From Mesorhizobium waimense (lineage in GTDB: Bacteria > Pseudomonadota > Alphaproteobacteria > Rhizobiales > Rhizobiaceae), in the NCBI RefSeq assembly GCF_003601975.1, contig NZ_QZWZ01000014.1, positions 62,001-126,000 on the forward strand: a stretch of 64,000 nt of DNA, given 5' to 3'. The position numbers and the translations under genes were made by a program. Each line of letters opens with the position of its first letter. The first letter of the stretch is position 1. Positions 42,697-50,399 of the stretch are shown here, one piece after another. The notes under the pieces were generated by a model. The model saw only the letters and a list, made by a program, of their open reading frames with translations. It was not told the origin of the DNA and did no database searches.

Positions 42697-44658
42697 ATGT
42701 GGTTTAGAAGCACAGCCTGGCGGGTTCCTGCAACCTACGCGGCCGCGGCAGCGTCGGCAGCCATCTGCTCAGCCATCCTGATCGCAGTGCTCTTCACGAG
42801 CATCAGCAGGATAGAGTCCGCGATGCCGCGTTTCGGCTTCTTCGCCATTCGTGAGTTCCACATTGCTATACGCGACGTGACGCACCTGCGGGACATGATT
42901 TCGCTTGCCCAGGCGGCTCCCAAATCACCGGAAAGCCTCGAGAAACTGTCGACCGCGAACGACCTGATCTACATCCGTTTCGAGCGCATCGATGGTGGCG
43001 ACACCATCAGCGAAATCCCCGCCTATGCTGGTATCGTGCCGCGGGTCAACGACGCGGTGAAGCAGCTTGACGCCGTCATTGCGGCCGGCGTGCCTCTAAA
43101 CGAAAACAGCCTGAAAGATGTGGCAGGTGAGCTCGACCAGATCGTCGCTCGCATGAACGATGAATACTACAAATACGGGGAGGAAGTTAACGTCGATCTT
43201 TATTCGGCGGAGAAGAACCTGAACAGGTTCAACTTCCAGATTGCCTTTGCCTTGACGGTCTTGTCGGCGCTCGCGATAGGAACCGCCGTGTTGCTGATCG
43301 GTCGTCGGGAGACGATCAGGAAGCTCGAATTTCTCGCCTGGCAAGATGCGACGACGGAGTTGAAGAACCGCGCCTGGATGTCCGCCAACCGGGACGGGCT
43401 ACTGGAGCGGGCAAGGCTGGCCGGCAAGCAACTTCGACTGTTTCTGATCGACCTCGACCACTTCAAGAGCGTCAACGACACGTTCGGCCATCACATCGGC
43501 GATCTGCTGCTGAAAGCCGTTGCCGAAACCCTGCAGTCGGTCGAACGTCCCGATGAAGTGGCCGCCATCCGTTTGGGAGGCGACGAGTTCGCCGTTATGG
43601 CGATCGGGGATGGCCACTCGGCGGATCTGGGACATCGTCTTCGCGAGCAGTTGAACCGCTTTGCCGATCTGGATGGCCACCAGGTGCGCATTGGCGCCAG
43701 CATCGGCATGGCGTCCTTCCCGGACCATGGTTCGGATATCTCCACCTTGCTGCGCAACGCAGACAGCGCCCTTTATGTCGCGAAAGCGGAGGGACGTTCC
43801 GGGTTCGTGACCTACTCGCCCGCGATCCTCAGCCAGATCGACGTGCAGCTCGGCGAGGAAGCGGCGATCAAGCGGGCGCTCAATGGCGATGAGTATTTCC
43901 TGGTCTGGCAACCGCAGTTCGAATTGGCGACCGGGCGCATGATCGGCGCCGAAGCCCTGGTCCGCTGGCGCGACCGCGTTTCGGGAGCGGTGCGCTTGCC
44001 TGACTCATTCATTCCGACAGCGGAACGGAGTGACTTGATACTGGAAATCGACAAGATCGTGCTGAGCAAGGCCTGCGCGCAGGCAGCGCATTGGATGTCG
44101 ATTTCCGCCGACGATTTCGTCTGCGCGGTGAATGCTTCGGGCAAGAGCCTGCAGGAGGATGCTTTCTTCCTTCACCTCGTCGAGGTGCTGCGGCGGACCG
44201 GATTGCCGCCGTCGCGCCTGCAGCTGGAAATAACGGAAGGCGTGTTCATCCAGAGCAGGGACGCCTTGGACACTTTGTCGAAAATTCGAGACCTCGGCGT
44301 CAGTCTGGCGCTCGACGATTTAGGATCCGGATATTCAAGTTTCGGCTACCTTGCCGACCTCGACCTCAATCGCCTGAAGATAGATCGATCGTTCCTGAAC
44401 GATCTGGAGTCGTCCGGGAAGAAGCAGGACGTGGTCAGGGGGATCATCGCATTGGCCAATTCACTTGGCCTGGTCGTCATGGCCGAAGGCGTCGAAACAG
44501 AAGGGCAGCTGGCTTTCCTGATCGCCGAACGATGCCACGGCGCCCAAGGGTTTTTCATGTCGGAACCCATCGACGTGAAAGTGCTGACAAATCAGCTGAT
44601 CGCACGGCGAGGCAGCCTCAAAGCCAAGGCCAGGTCCAGGCTAAACCTCTCGGCCTGA
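42697..44658 (+). CDS. Membrane GGDEF-EAL protein (c-di-GMP cyclase/phosphodiesterase)
   Basis: A 653-residue protein: span at about residues 12-34, a periplasmic domain of about 145 residues, a second span near 182-202, then GGDEF (GGDEF at 294-298) and EAL (GAEALVRW, EAL at 419-421; later ALDDLGSGYSSFGYL). Both catalytic motifs are intact; no clear RxxD inhibitory site precedes GGDEF. The periplasmic part would sense a signal and set c-di-GMP synthesis or breakdown; the co-encoded small periplasmic protein is a candidate partner. Confidence 0.9.
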   Translation: MWFRSTAWRVPATYAAAAASAAICSAILIAVLFTSISRIESAMPRFGFFAIREFHIAIRDVTHLRDMISLAQAAPKSPESLEKLSTANDLIYIRFERIDGGDTISEIPAYAGIVPRVNDAVKQLDAVIAAGVPLNENSLKDVAGELDQIVARMNDEYYKYGEEVNVDLYSAEKNLNRFNFQIAFALTVLSALAIGTAVLLIGRRETIRKLEFLAWQDATTELKNRAWMSANRDGLLERARLAGKQLRLFLIDLDHFKSVNDTFGHHIGDLLLKAVAETLQSVERPDEVAAIRLGGDEFAVMAIGDGHSADLGHRLREQLNRFADLDGHQVRIGASIGMASFPDHGSDISTLLRNADSALYVAKAEGRSGFVTYSPAILSQIDVQLGEEAAIKRALNGDEYFLVWQPQFELATGRMIGAEALVRWRDRVSGAVRLPDSFIPTAERSDLILEIDKIVLSKACAQAAHWMSISADDFVCAVNASGKSLQEDAFFLHLVEVLRRTGLPPSRLQLEITEGVFIQSRDALDTLSKIRDLGVSLALDDLGSGYSSFGYLADLDLNRLKIDRSFLNDLESSGKKQDVVRGIIALANSLGLVVMAEGVETEGQLAFLIAERCHGAQGFFMSEPIDVKVLTNQLIARRGSLKAKARSRLNLSA

Positions 44659-44780
44659 TCAATCCCGGGCCAACCAAATCGCGGCGGAATGGGTTGATCA
44701 ACCGTCGAGCCCATCGCGAACTAATGGCCCGCACCGACGGCTGGGATCGCTTTGGCGCGCTTGTCATCGCCCTGCGGCGA

Positions 44781-45329
44781 CTACCCGAGGGCGCGCATCC
44801 TTTCGAACTGGCCGGCATCGAGGCCGCGCAGGCAGAAGTACCGCAAGCGGTACTTCCGACCGGCCCCGCCCATGCCGTGCAGCCGGGGGAATAGGCCATG
44901 GCCTACGCCGAACGACACTGCGGCATGTTCAACCGGGTCATCCTCGAGGTGCTTAATTAGGCCGAGGCGAGGCGCAAGTTTGCGCACGAAGAACTTTCCG
45001 AAGTCCTCACCGCCCTCGCCATAGTCTGCTGAGACGGTGCTTACATCGACATTTGCCGGCGCGTCGCGAAGGTGCCGGAAAGTGAAACGGGAAGTGTCAA
45101 ACCCACAATAGGTATGCCCCAGCAGATTGAGACGGGCGATCACCTGCACAAGGGGCTTAGATAGCCCTTCCTTGAGCTCGACGATGGGTTTGTACCGAAT
45201 CTCGCCCTCAATGCCGGGGTCGTCTTCCTCGCCTCCGTAGTAGTAGTAAGGAACATCTGCCACGTCTGTCTCCGCTTGGAACAGGGCGGAATGGTCGGTG
45301 AAACCGGTGTTTTTGCCCGAGGCGGCCAA
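44781..45329 (-). CDS. Hypothetical protein, possible decayed HEPN/Toprim-associated N-terminal domain
   Basis: An open frame of 182 codons from a TTG. The segment ALFQAETDVADVPYYYYG, then IVELKEGLSKPLVQVIARLNLLGHTY, reminds me of the N-terminal domain of HEPN/Toprim-associated proteins found near defence genes, but without its first strand. There is no ATG, the upstream frame closes quickly, and the last 35 codons overlap a plus-strand stretch with better GC3. I think it is a fragment, not an intact gene. Composition is less GC-rich than its surroundings. Confidence 0.35.
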   Translation of the reverse strand: MAASGKNTGFTDHSALFQAETDVADVPYYYYGGEEDDPGIEGEIRYKPIVELKEGLSKPLVQVIARLNLLGHTYCGFDTSRFTFRHLRDAPANVDVSTVSADYGEGGEDFGKFFVRKLAPRLGLIKHLEDDPVEHAAVSFGVGHGLFPRLHGMGGAGRKYRLRYFCLRGLDAGQFERMRALG

Positions 45330-45508
45330 TTGCCAATTTAATCATCGAGCCCACAGAACCAGACCTACGAATCCTGGACCGAAAAAGAACCGGTCACTGC
45401 CATCCGGCGTCGGTCGACCCCTCGTCAAGCACAAATTGCTGATAATGGTGGCCGGTCGTGAGGCCGGCGATGACAAATCCATATTGGCATGACGACTTCA
45501 AACCGCAC

Positions 45509-45862
45509 CTAACGGACAGAGGCGAGGTTCGCCTGCTGGGCGAAGTCACTGATACGGCATCCACGACGATAGAATTCCCGGTCAAGTGCTCGATGGATTG
45601 ACTGGAACGGTTTTGCTGCGGCCATCTCCGGGCGACGTTTCGAAGGAACGATCAAACGGAGTAACGGCGAATCCCAGGACATATCAATCTGAGCGGATCG
45701 TACTTTCATCGGGCGGGACACTGAACTCTTTGTAATATCAGGATATTGCGGGTACTGTTGGAGTTGGCCCCAGGGTCGATTGTCCGCTGACACCCTTGGC
45801 TCCTTTGCTTGTGCTTTTAGATACTGCGTCGCCCTAGTTTGTCTCTTGGAGCGGCGCTTCAT
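45509..45862 (-). CDS. Hypothetical small basic protein
   Basis: A 117-codon frame whose ATG lies 29 bases inside the end of the gene at 45834-46466. The product starts MKRRSKRQTRATQYLKAQAK and is basic throughout, with no recognisable domain. The tail is not convincing. It might be coupled to the upstream gene or be a chance frame. Confidence 0.3.
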   Translation of the reverse strand: MKRRSKRQTRATQYLKAQAKEPRVSADNRPWGQLQQYPQYPDITKSSVSRPMKVRSAQIDMSWDSPLLRLIVPSKRRPEMAAAKPFQSIHRALDREFYRRGCRISDFAQQANLASVR

Positions 45863-46466
45863 TTTGCCAGCCGGCTAGCTCTGGCAGGTCGTCAAGCCAA
45901 CTTTTCTCTGTCATCAAGGCATCGCCGGCCTGCGGTACAGCTTGGATGGCGTTTTGAATGAGCCAGTCCACCCACTTCCGATAGGCAACTGGGTTCAACT
46001 GGGGCGGCAGGACCTTGGCCTTGGCCAGCATGCGCTTACGGAAACTAACTTGCCTGCGGAGTTTGGTCGTCGTGAACTTGATTGCCTTGCCTTGGTATTC
46101 AACCGTCCAGCGCCCATCCCCGTGGCTGGCAAGCCTGTCGATGGCGAAACCGATATCGACCGGTCTATCCCGCCAAGGAAGCTCAACGGCATTCTTCCTC
46201 AGATCGATGGCCCATCGCCTGTAGCTGGCCCCGGCACGCTGGGGCGGCAGCACATCAGCCTGTTCGAGTATCTTCCTGCGGAAGGTAGACTGCTTCTTGA
46301 GCTGGCCTGTCGTCAGCTCGATGCGATGCCCACGGAATTCGACGTGCCACCGGATCCTCCCGTTACCGAAGTACTTCACCAGCCTGTCGATGAAGAACTC
46401 GTCATCGGTAAGCATCACGCATCCCTGCTTGATGCTTTCGAGAATGTACTGGCTATCGGTGGGCAT
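45834..46466 (-). CDS. Hypothetical protein with an internally duplicated domain
   Basis: A 210-residue protein made of two copies of one unit of about 68 residues. Unit 1 (about 26-94) has WHVEFRGHRIELTTGQLKKQSTFRRKILEQADVLPPQ, then YRRWAIDLRKNA. Unit 2 (about 104-175) has WTVEYQGKAIKFTTTKLRRQVSFRKRMLAKAKVLPPQ, then YRKWVDWLIQNA. The pattern resembles a small domain seen in phage and plasmid primase-helicase contexts, but I cannot name it. It is the best gene of the accessory patch on the 3' side of tRNA-Gln. Confidence 0.6.
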   Translation of the reverse strand: MPTDSQYILESIKQGCVMLTDDEFFIDRLVKYFGNGRIRWHVEFRGHRIELTTGQLKKQSTFRRKILEQADVLPPQRAGASYRRWAIDLRKNAVELPWRDRPVDIGFAIDRLASHGDGRWTVEYQGKAIKFTTTKLRRQVSFRKRMLAKAKVLPPQLNPVAYRKWVDWLIQNAIQAVPQAGDALMTEKSWLDDLPELAGWQNEAPLQETN

Positions 46467-46662
46467 TGCGCGGCCTCGTGCAGGAATCTTTCACGAAGCT
46501 TAGCCAGTGGCACGCCCCAGCGGCCACTAATCTTTTCGCTCCGGGAATCTCGCCCGCCTCAAACAGCCCAAAAGTGACGCGCGGGGTGCGGTCTATCTGC
46601 AGCGAAGCAAAGTGAAAACGGGGCAAAATTGCCCACTAAGCCATGTTTCTGTTGTGGAATTT

Positions 46663-46736
46663 TGGCTGGGGAACCTGGATTCGAACCAGGACTAACGGAG
46701 TCAGAGTCCGTGGGTCTACCGTTAACCTATTCCCCA
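46663..46736 (-). tRNA. tRNA-Gln (anticodon CUG)
   Basis: Read on the minus strand this folds as a 74-base tRNA including an encoded CCA. The acceptor stem is TGGGGAA/TTCCCCA, the anticodon stem ACGGA/TCCGT with loop CTCTGAC (anticodon CTG at loop positions 3-5), and the T loop is GTTCGAATC. Glutamine tRNA with anticodon CUG is also supported by the U1-A72 type acceptor pair. Confidence 0.95.
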
Positions 46737-46747
46737 GCAGGCGCGGT

Positions 46748-46805
46748 CGGTAACGACCCGCGCGAAGCGGGCGGCTGTGTGCCGCGAGCGCTGCCTTGTA
46801 GCCGC
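46748..46805 (+). repeat. Degenerate direct repeat, copy B
   Basis: Lies just upstream (5' side) of tRNA-Gln. See the block at 41958-42013: shared AACGA, CGCGAAGCGG-like sequence, AGCGCT and GCCTTGTAGCCGC. Confidence 0.5.
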
Positions 46806-46887
46806 CGCCGGAAAATAGTCAACCCCGCGCTGCGTTTCAATCGCTGCCTTTTGGCGCTCCCGGCTTAGCCATGGGGGCGAAAGCGCC

Positions 46888-47817
46888 TCAGTTCTCCGTC
46901 CGGCTGTATTGCGAGTGCTCGAAGAACAGCACGACACAGAGCGCGATCAGCAGCGGGATGATCAGGTAGAACAGGCGGAACACCAGGAGTGCCGCCAGAA
47001 CGCCGACCGGGTCCATATGCGACAGGCCCGCGAGGAACACCACCTCGAACACGCCGAGTCCGCCCGGCGCATGCGAGATCTGCGCCACCGAGAACGACAC
47101 CAGGAAGACGCCGAGGATGACGAAATAGCCTGGGTTGCCGGCGGGCAGCGCAAAGAAGATGATCGCCGCCGCCGCCAAAAGCTCGATCGGGCCGATCAGC
47201 AATTGCCGAGCCACGATCGGCAGCGCCGGATAATGCAGTTGGAAGCTGCCGATCTTGAGCGGCTTCAGATGCAGCCAGCTGCCGAAGACATAGGCGCCGA
47301 CGAGGATCAGCATGGCAAGGCCGGCGGCGATCGCCAGCCCGTGATGCGGGGCGCCGGAAAAACGGTCTATAATCTCGGGTTCGAACACCAGCACGAGGCC
47401 GCCCACGAACAGGCTGGACAGCACGAAGGTGATCCAGCAGATGGCGACGAGCACGCCGACATCCTGGCCGGTGAGTTCCCTGGTGCCGTAGGCGCGATAG
47501 CGGATCACGGCGCCCGAGAACACCGATCCGCCGATGTTGTGCGACAGCGCGTAGGTGGTGAAGGAGCAGAAGGTGACGAACAGCCACGAGACCTTTTTGC
47601 CGATATGCAAAAGCGCGATGTGGTCGTAGCCGGCTAGCGAGGCGTAGGCGATGACGGAACTCAAGGCTGCCAGCAGCCAGCCGCGCGCCGGGATCGCGAT
47701 GATGCCGGCCCAGACGTCGTCGATCGAGATGCCGCGCAGTTCGTGCCACAAAAGCAGGAGCGAGAAGATGACCGCCGCAATGCCGATGACCGGCCAGAGA
47801 TAGCGCCTCCAGTTCAT
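46888..47817 (-). CDS. Lysylphosphatidylglycerol synthase TM-region (UPF0104) family membrane protein
   Basis: A 309-residue polytopic protein with about eight spans. The family signature is clear in SHNIGGSVFSGAVIRYRAYG and ISHAPGGLGVFEVVFL. It corresponds to the flippase/transmembrane half of MprF-type proteins without the aminoacyl-transferase domain, so lipid translocation is possible but the substrate is unknown. In related bacteria such stand-alone proteins are also linked to hopanoid or glycolipid transport. It is transcribed alone. Confidence 0.82.
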   Translation of the reverse strand: MNWRRYLWPVIGIAAVIFSLLLLWHELRGISIDDVWAGIIAIPARGWLLAALSSVIAYASLAGYDHIALLHIGKKVSWLFVTFCSFTTYALSHNIGGSVFSGAVIRYRAYGTRELTGQDVGVLVAICWITFVLSSLFVGGLVLVFEPEIIDRFSGAPHHGLAIAAGLAMLILVGAYVFGSWLHLKPLKIGSFQLHYPALPIVARQLLIGPIELLAAAAIIFFALPAGNPGYFVILGVFLVSFSVAQISHAPGGLGVFEVVFLAGLSHMDPVGVLAALLVFRLFYLIIPLLIALCVVLFFEHSQYSRTEN

Positions 47818-48061
47818 GCGTCGCAGCTCATGGTCAGGCTTTGGCCCCGCGTCTCTTTCCCAGTCCGCCCTCGATTTCAGACATGCCTGATTGAAGCCGG
47901 CTATTCAACAGCGAAGCGCTGCCGTCACATTGCGCCGCGAAAATTCACCCGCATGCGCTCTTGGTGATCCGGCTCGGCGCTGTTAGTCTGGCGGCAACTT
48001 GAAACATTTAAGCGCCTGCTGCGTCCGGCCTCCGGTTCGCGCGGCGCCGGAAGGAACTGAA

Positions 48062-49405
48062 GTGGAAGACCACGACACCGGCGCTGGTGCGCCGGCAGTG
48101 GGCGTGTCCAGGGCTTCGCCGATGCCGCCAGGCCAGGCAAGCCCGCCCGCCGGGCGGCATCACGATCGCCATGCGGGGCCAGGCAGCAGGCATGCTGACG
48201 AGGCGGGCGAGGCCCAGCACCAGAAAGGCAAATCAAGAAAACGGCGCAAGCGCCGGCGCGGCCGCAAGGTTTTCGCCCGCGACGACAATCCTGCCGCGAA
48301 GGCATCGGCGCCAGCCGCCAGTGCCGCCCCGGTGAGCCGTCCGCCCGAAGCCGCGCCTTCGCCGGTAGCGCCCCGGCCGCAGCACGGCCGGCCGCCGATG
48401 CAGGAACTTCCGGTGTTCGCCGCGCTCGATCTCGGCACCAACAATTGCCGCCTGCTGGTCGCTGTGCCGACACGTCACGGCCAGTTCCGGGTCATCGATG
48501 CCTTCTCGCGCATCGTCCGGCTGGGCGAGGGGCTCACCGCCAATGGCCGCCTTGGTCAGGCCGCCATGGACCGCGCCGTCGAGGCGCTGAAGGTCTGCGG
48601 CGACAAGCTCCGCAACCGCAAGATCAGGAAGGCGAGGCTGATCGCCACTGAAGCTTGCCGCAGCGCCGACAATGGCGTCGAATTCCTCGATCGCGTCGAG
48701 CGCGAGGCGGGGCTGAAGCTCGAAATCATCGACCGCCAGACGGAGGCGCGACTGGCGGTGTCGGGCTGCGGTTCGCTGGTCGAGCGCGACACGCAAGGCG
48801 TCGTCCTGTTCGATATCGGCGGCGGCTCGTCCGAGATCGCGCTGATCGACCTCACCGGGCATCGTTCGCCGCGGCTCGCCAACCACATCGTCTCCTGGAC
48901 CTCGCTGCCGGTCGGCGTCGTCTCGCTGGCCGAGCGCTTTGGCGGCCGTACTGTGACGCGCGAGACCTTCGCCGCCATGGTCGAGGATGTCGCGGTGCGG
49001 CTGAAGGCCTTCGACGGGCGCGACCGGCTGGCTCATGTGCTCGCCAGTCCGAATTTCCACCTGCTCGGCACCTCCGGCACGGTGACGACGCTGGCCGGCG
49101 TCCATCTCGACCTTGAGCGCTACGACCGCCGCCGCGTCGACGGTTTGTGGATGGACCGCGACAGTGTCGACCGCATGGTCGAAAAACTGGTCGGCTGGGA
49201 TTTCCAGCAACGCGTCGCCAATCCCTGCATCGGCGCCGATCGCGCCGACCTGGTGCTCGCCGGCTGCGCCATACTGGAAGCGATCCGCGCTGTGTGGCCG
49301 TCCGAGCGGTTGCGCGTCGCCGACCGCGGCCTGCGCGAAGGCATATTGAGCGAGCTGATGGCCGATGACGGCGTCTGGCGCGGTGATGGGCGGGTCAGAG
49401 CATGA
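48062..49405 (+). CDS. Ppx/GppA-family exopolyphosphatase/pppGpp phosphatase
   Basis: A 447-residue protein. A low-complexity basic/proline-rich N-terminus (KSRKRRKRRRGRK near residues 55-70) precedes the ASKHA-fold domain from about residue 115: AALDLGTNNCRLLVA, TEACRSADNG, VLFDIGGGSSEIALIDL and LLGTSGTVTTLAG. Members hydrolyse polyphosphate or pppGpp; only the catalytic domain is present, without the C-terminal HD domain of E. coli Ppx. GTG 48062 is chosen because GGAAGGA precedes it; a TTG at 47999 is also open. The stop codon lies inside a palindromic repeat. Confidence 0.85.
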   Translation: MEDHDTGAGAPAVGVSRASPMPPGQASPPAGRHHDRHAGPGSRHADEAGEAQHQKGKSRKRRKRRRGRKVFARDDNPAAKASAPAASAAPVSRPPEAAPSPVAPRPQHGRPPMQELPVFAALDLGTNNCRLLVAVPTRHGQFRVIDAFSRIVRLGEGLTANGRLGQAAMDRAVEALKVCGDKLRNRKIRKARLIATEACRSADNGVEFLDRVEREAGLKLEIIDRQTEARLAVSGCGSLVERDTQGVVLFDIGGGSSEIALIDLTGHRSPRLANHIVSWTSLPVGVVSLAERFGGRTVTRETFAAMVEDVAVRLKAFDGRDRLAHVLASPNFHLLGTSGTVTTLAGVHLDLERYDRRRVDGLWMDRDSVDRMVEKLVGWDFQQRVANPCIGADRADLVLAGCAILEAIRAVWPSERLRVADRGLREGILSELMADDGVWRGDGRVRA

Positions 49406-49444
49406 TCCCGAAAAGTGGCGACCGGTTTTCGGAAAAGATCATGC
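49400..49444. repeat. Rhizobiales palindromic repeat (GATC-type)
   Basis: GCATGATCCCGAAAA at the left end and TTTTCGGAAAAGATCATGC at the right end form an imperfect inverted repeat around GTGGCGACCGG. This short element is common between genes in Rhizobiales. Here it supplies the stop codon of the ppx/gppA gene and ends 19 bases before rlmE. Confidence 0.8.
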
Positions 49445-49463
49445 CCAAACAAGAAATCAAGTC

Positions 49464-50201
49464 ATGACCAAGAAACCGGAAAAGCCGGGCTCGGCCGGCA
49501 TCCGTGTTTTGAAGACGCGGATCAAGAAGAAAAGCGGTCTGAAGGAATCGTCGCGTCGCTGGCTGCAGCGGCATATCAACGACCCTTATGTGCAGCGCTC
49601 CAAGGCCGATGGGTACCGCTCGCGCGCGGCCTACAAGCTGATCGAGATCGACGACAAGCACCATCTGCTGAAGCCCGGCATGAAGGTGATCGACCTCGGT
49701 GCCGCCCCCGGCGGCTGGTGCCAGGTCGCCGCGGCGCGCACCAAATCAACGGCCGACAAACCGCATGTCATCGGCATCGACTATCTGGAAATGGATGCGG
49801 TACCCGGCGCGCCGGTGCTTTTGATGGATTTCCTAGATCCTGAGGCGCCGCAAAAGCTCGCCGAGGCGCTCGGCGGCGATCCCGATGTCGTGCTCTCCGA
49901 CATGGCGGCGCCGACCACAGGCCACAAGCGAACCGACTACATCCGCACCATGCATTTGTGCGAGGTGGCGGCGGACTTCGCGCTTTCCGTGCTGAAGCCC
50001 GGAGGCCATTTCCTCGCCAAGACTTTTCAGGGCGGCGCCGAAAACGAATTGCTCGCCATGCTCAAGCGGAATTTCCGCTCGGTGCACCACGTCAAGCCGC
50101 CGGCGTCGCGCGACGAATCCGTGGAGCTTTATCTGTTGGCGAAAGACTTCAAAGGGCGAGAACTCCCACCTTCGTCATCCCAGGGCGAAGCAGGAGCGTA
50201 G
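49464..50201 (+). CDS. rlmE: RlmE, 23S rRNA 2'-O-methyltransferase (FtsJ/RrmJ)
   Basis: A 245-residue methyltransferase that methylates U2552 of 23S rRNA. It shows SSRRWLQRHINDPYVQRSK with the first catalytic Lys, SAM motif VIDLGAAPGGWCQVAA, SDMAAPTTGH (Asp), LAKTFQGG (Lys) and ESVELYLLA (Glu), the K-D-K-E tetrad. The last ten or so residues (PSSSQGEAGA) come from the palindromic repeat that begins at 50171, so the C-terminus has been replaced or extended by the insertion. Confidence 0.93.
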   Translation: MTKKPEKPGSAGIRVLKTRIKKKSGLKESSRRWLQRHINDPYVQRSKADGYRSRAAYKLIEIDDKHHLLKPGMKVIDLGAAPGGWCQVAAARTKSTADKPHVIGIDYLEMDAVPGAPVLLMDFLDPEAPQKLAEALGGDPDVVLSDMAAPTTGHKRTDYIRTMHLCEVAADFALSVLKPGGHFLAKTFQGGAENELLAMLKRNFRSVHHVKPPASRDESVELYLLAKDFKGRELPPSSSQGEAGA

Positions 50202-50392
50202 CGACGTCGCGGAGACCCTGGGATCCATGCCGTTACCGGCGCCGAAGGGCACTGACGGTGCAGAAGGAGATCCCCTGGCGATAGGTCATCCCGGTGCAAC
50301 TCATTCTGCACCGTAGCAGCTCTCTGATATCACGGCATGGATCCCAGGGTCTGCGCTCCGCTTCGCGTTCGCTCCGCCCTGGGATGACGAAG
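50171..50392. repeat. Palindromic intergenic repeat element, copy 2
   Basis: Arms 50171-50239 and 50331-50392 are inverted copies (ends TTCGTCATCCCAGGGCGAAG and CGCCCTGGGATGACGAAG). Inside lies a second palindrome, ACGGTGCAGAA near 50253 with TTCTGCACCGT near 50304. The outer arms match copy 1 at 23271-23455; the centre differs and is longer. The left end overlaps rlmE and the right end nearly touches the DHA2 exporter's stop. Confidence 0.85.
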
Positions 50393-50399
50393 CCGTGGA

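Noticed and set aside
44724..44894. Plus-strand frame MARTDGWDRFGALVIAL...
   Set aside because: Good third-position GC over 57 codons, but no ribosome site or family; it may be a fragment, too short to support as a gene.
45394..45585. Minus-strand frame of 63 codons
   Set aside because: Overlaps another weak frame, no similarity and no start signal.
46663..46736. tRNA-Gln as attachment site of an integrated element
   Set aside because: Tempting given the accessory genes on its 3' side, but no integrase gene and no second copy of the tRNA 3' end were seen in the window.
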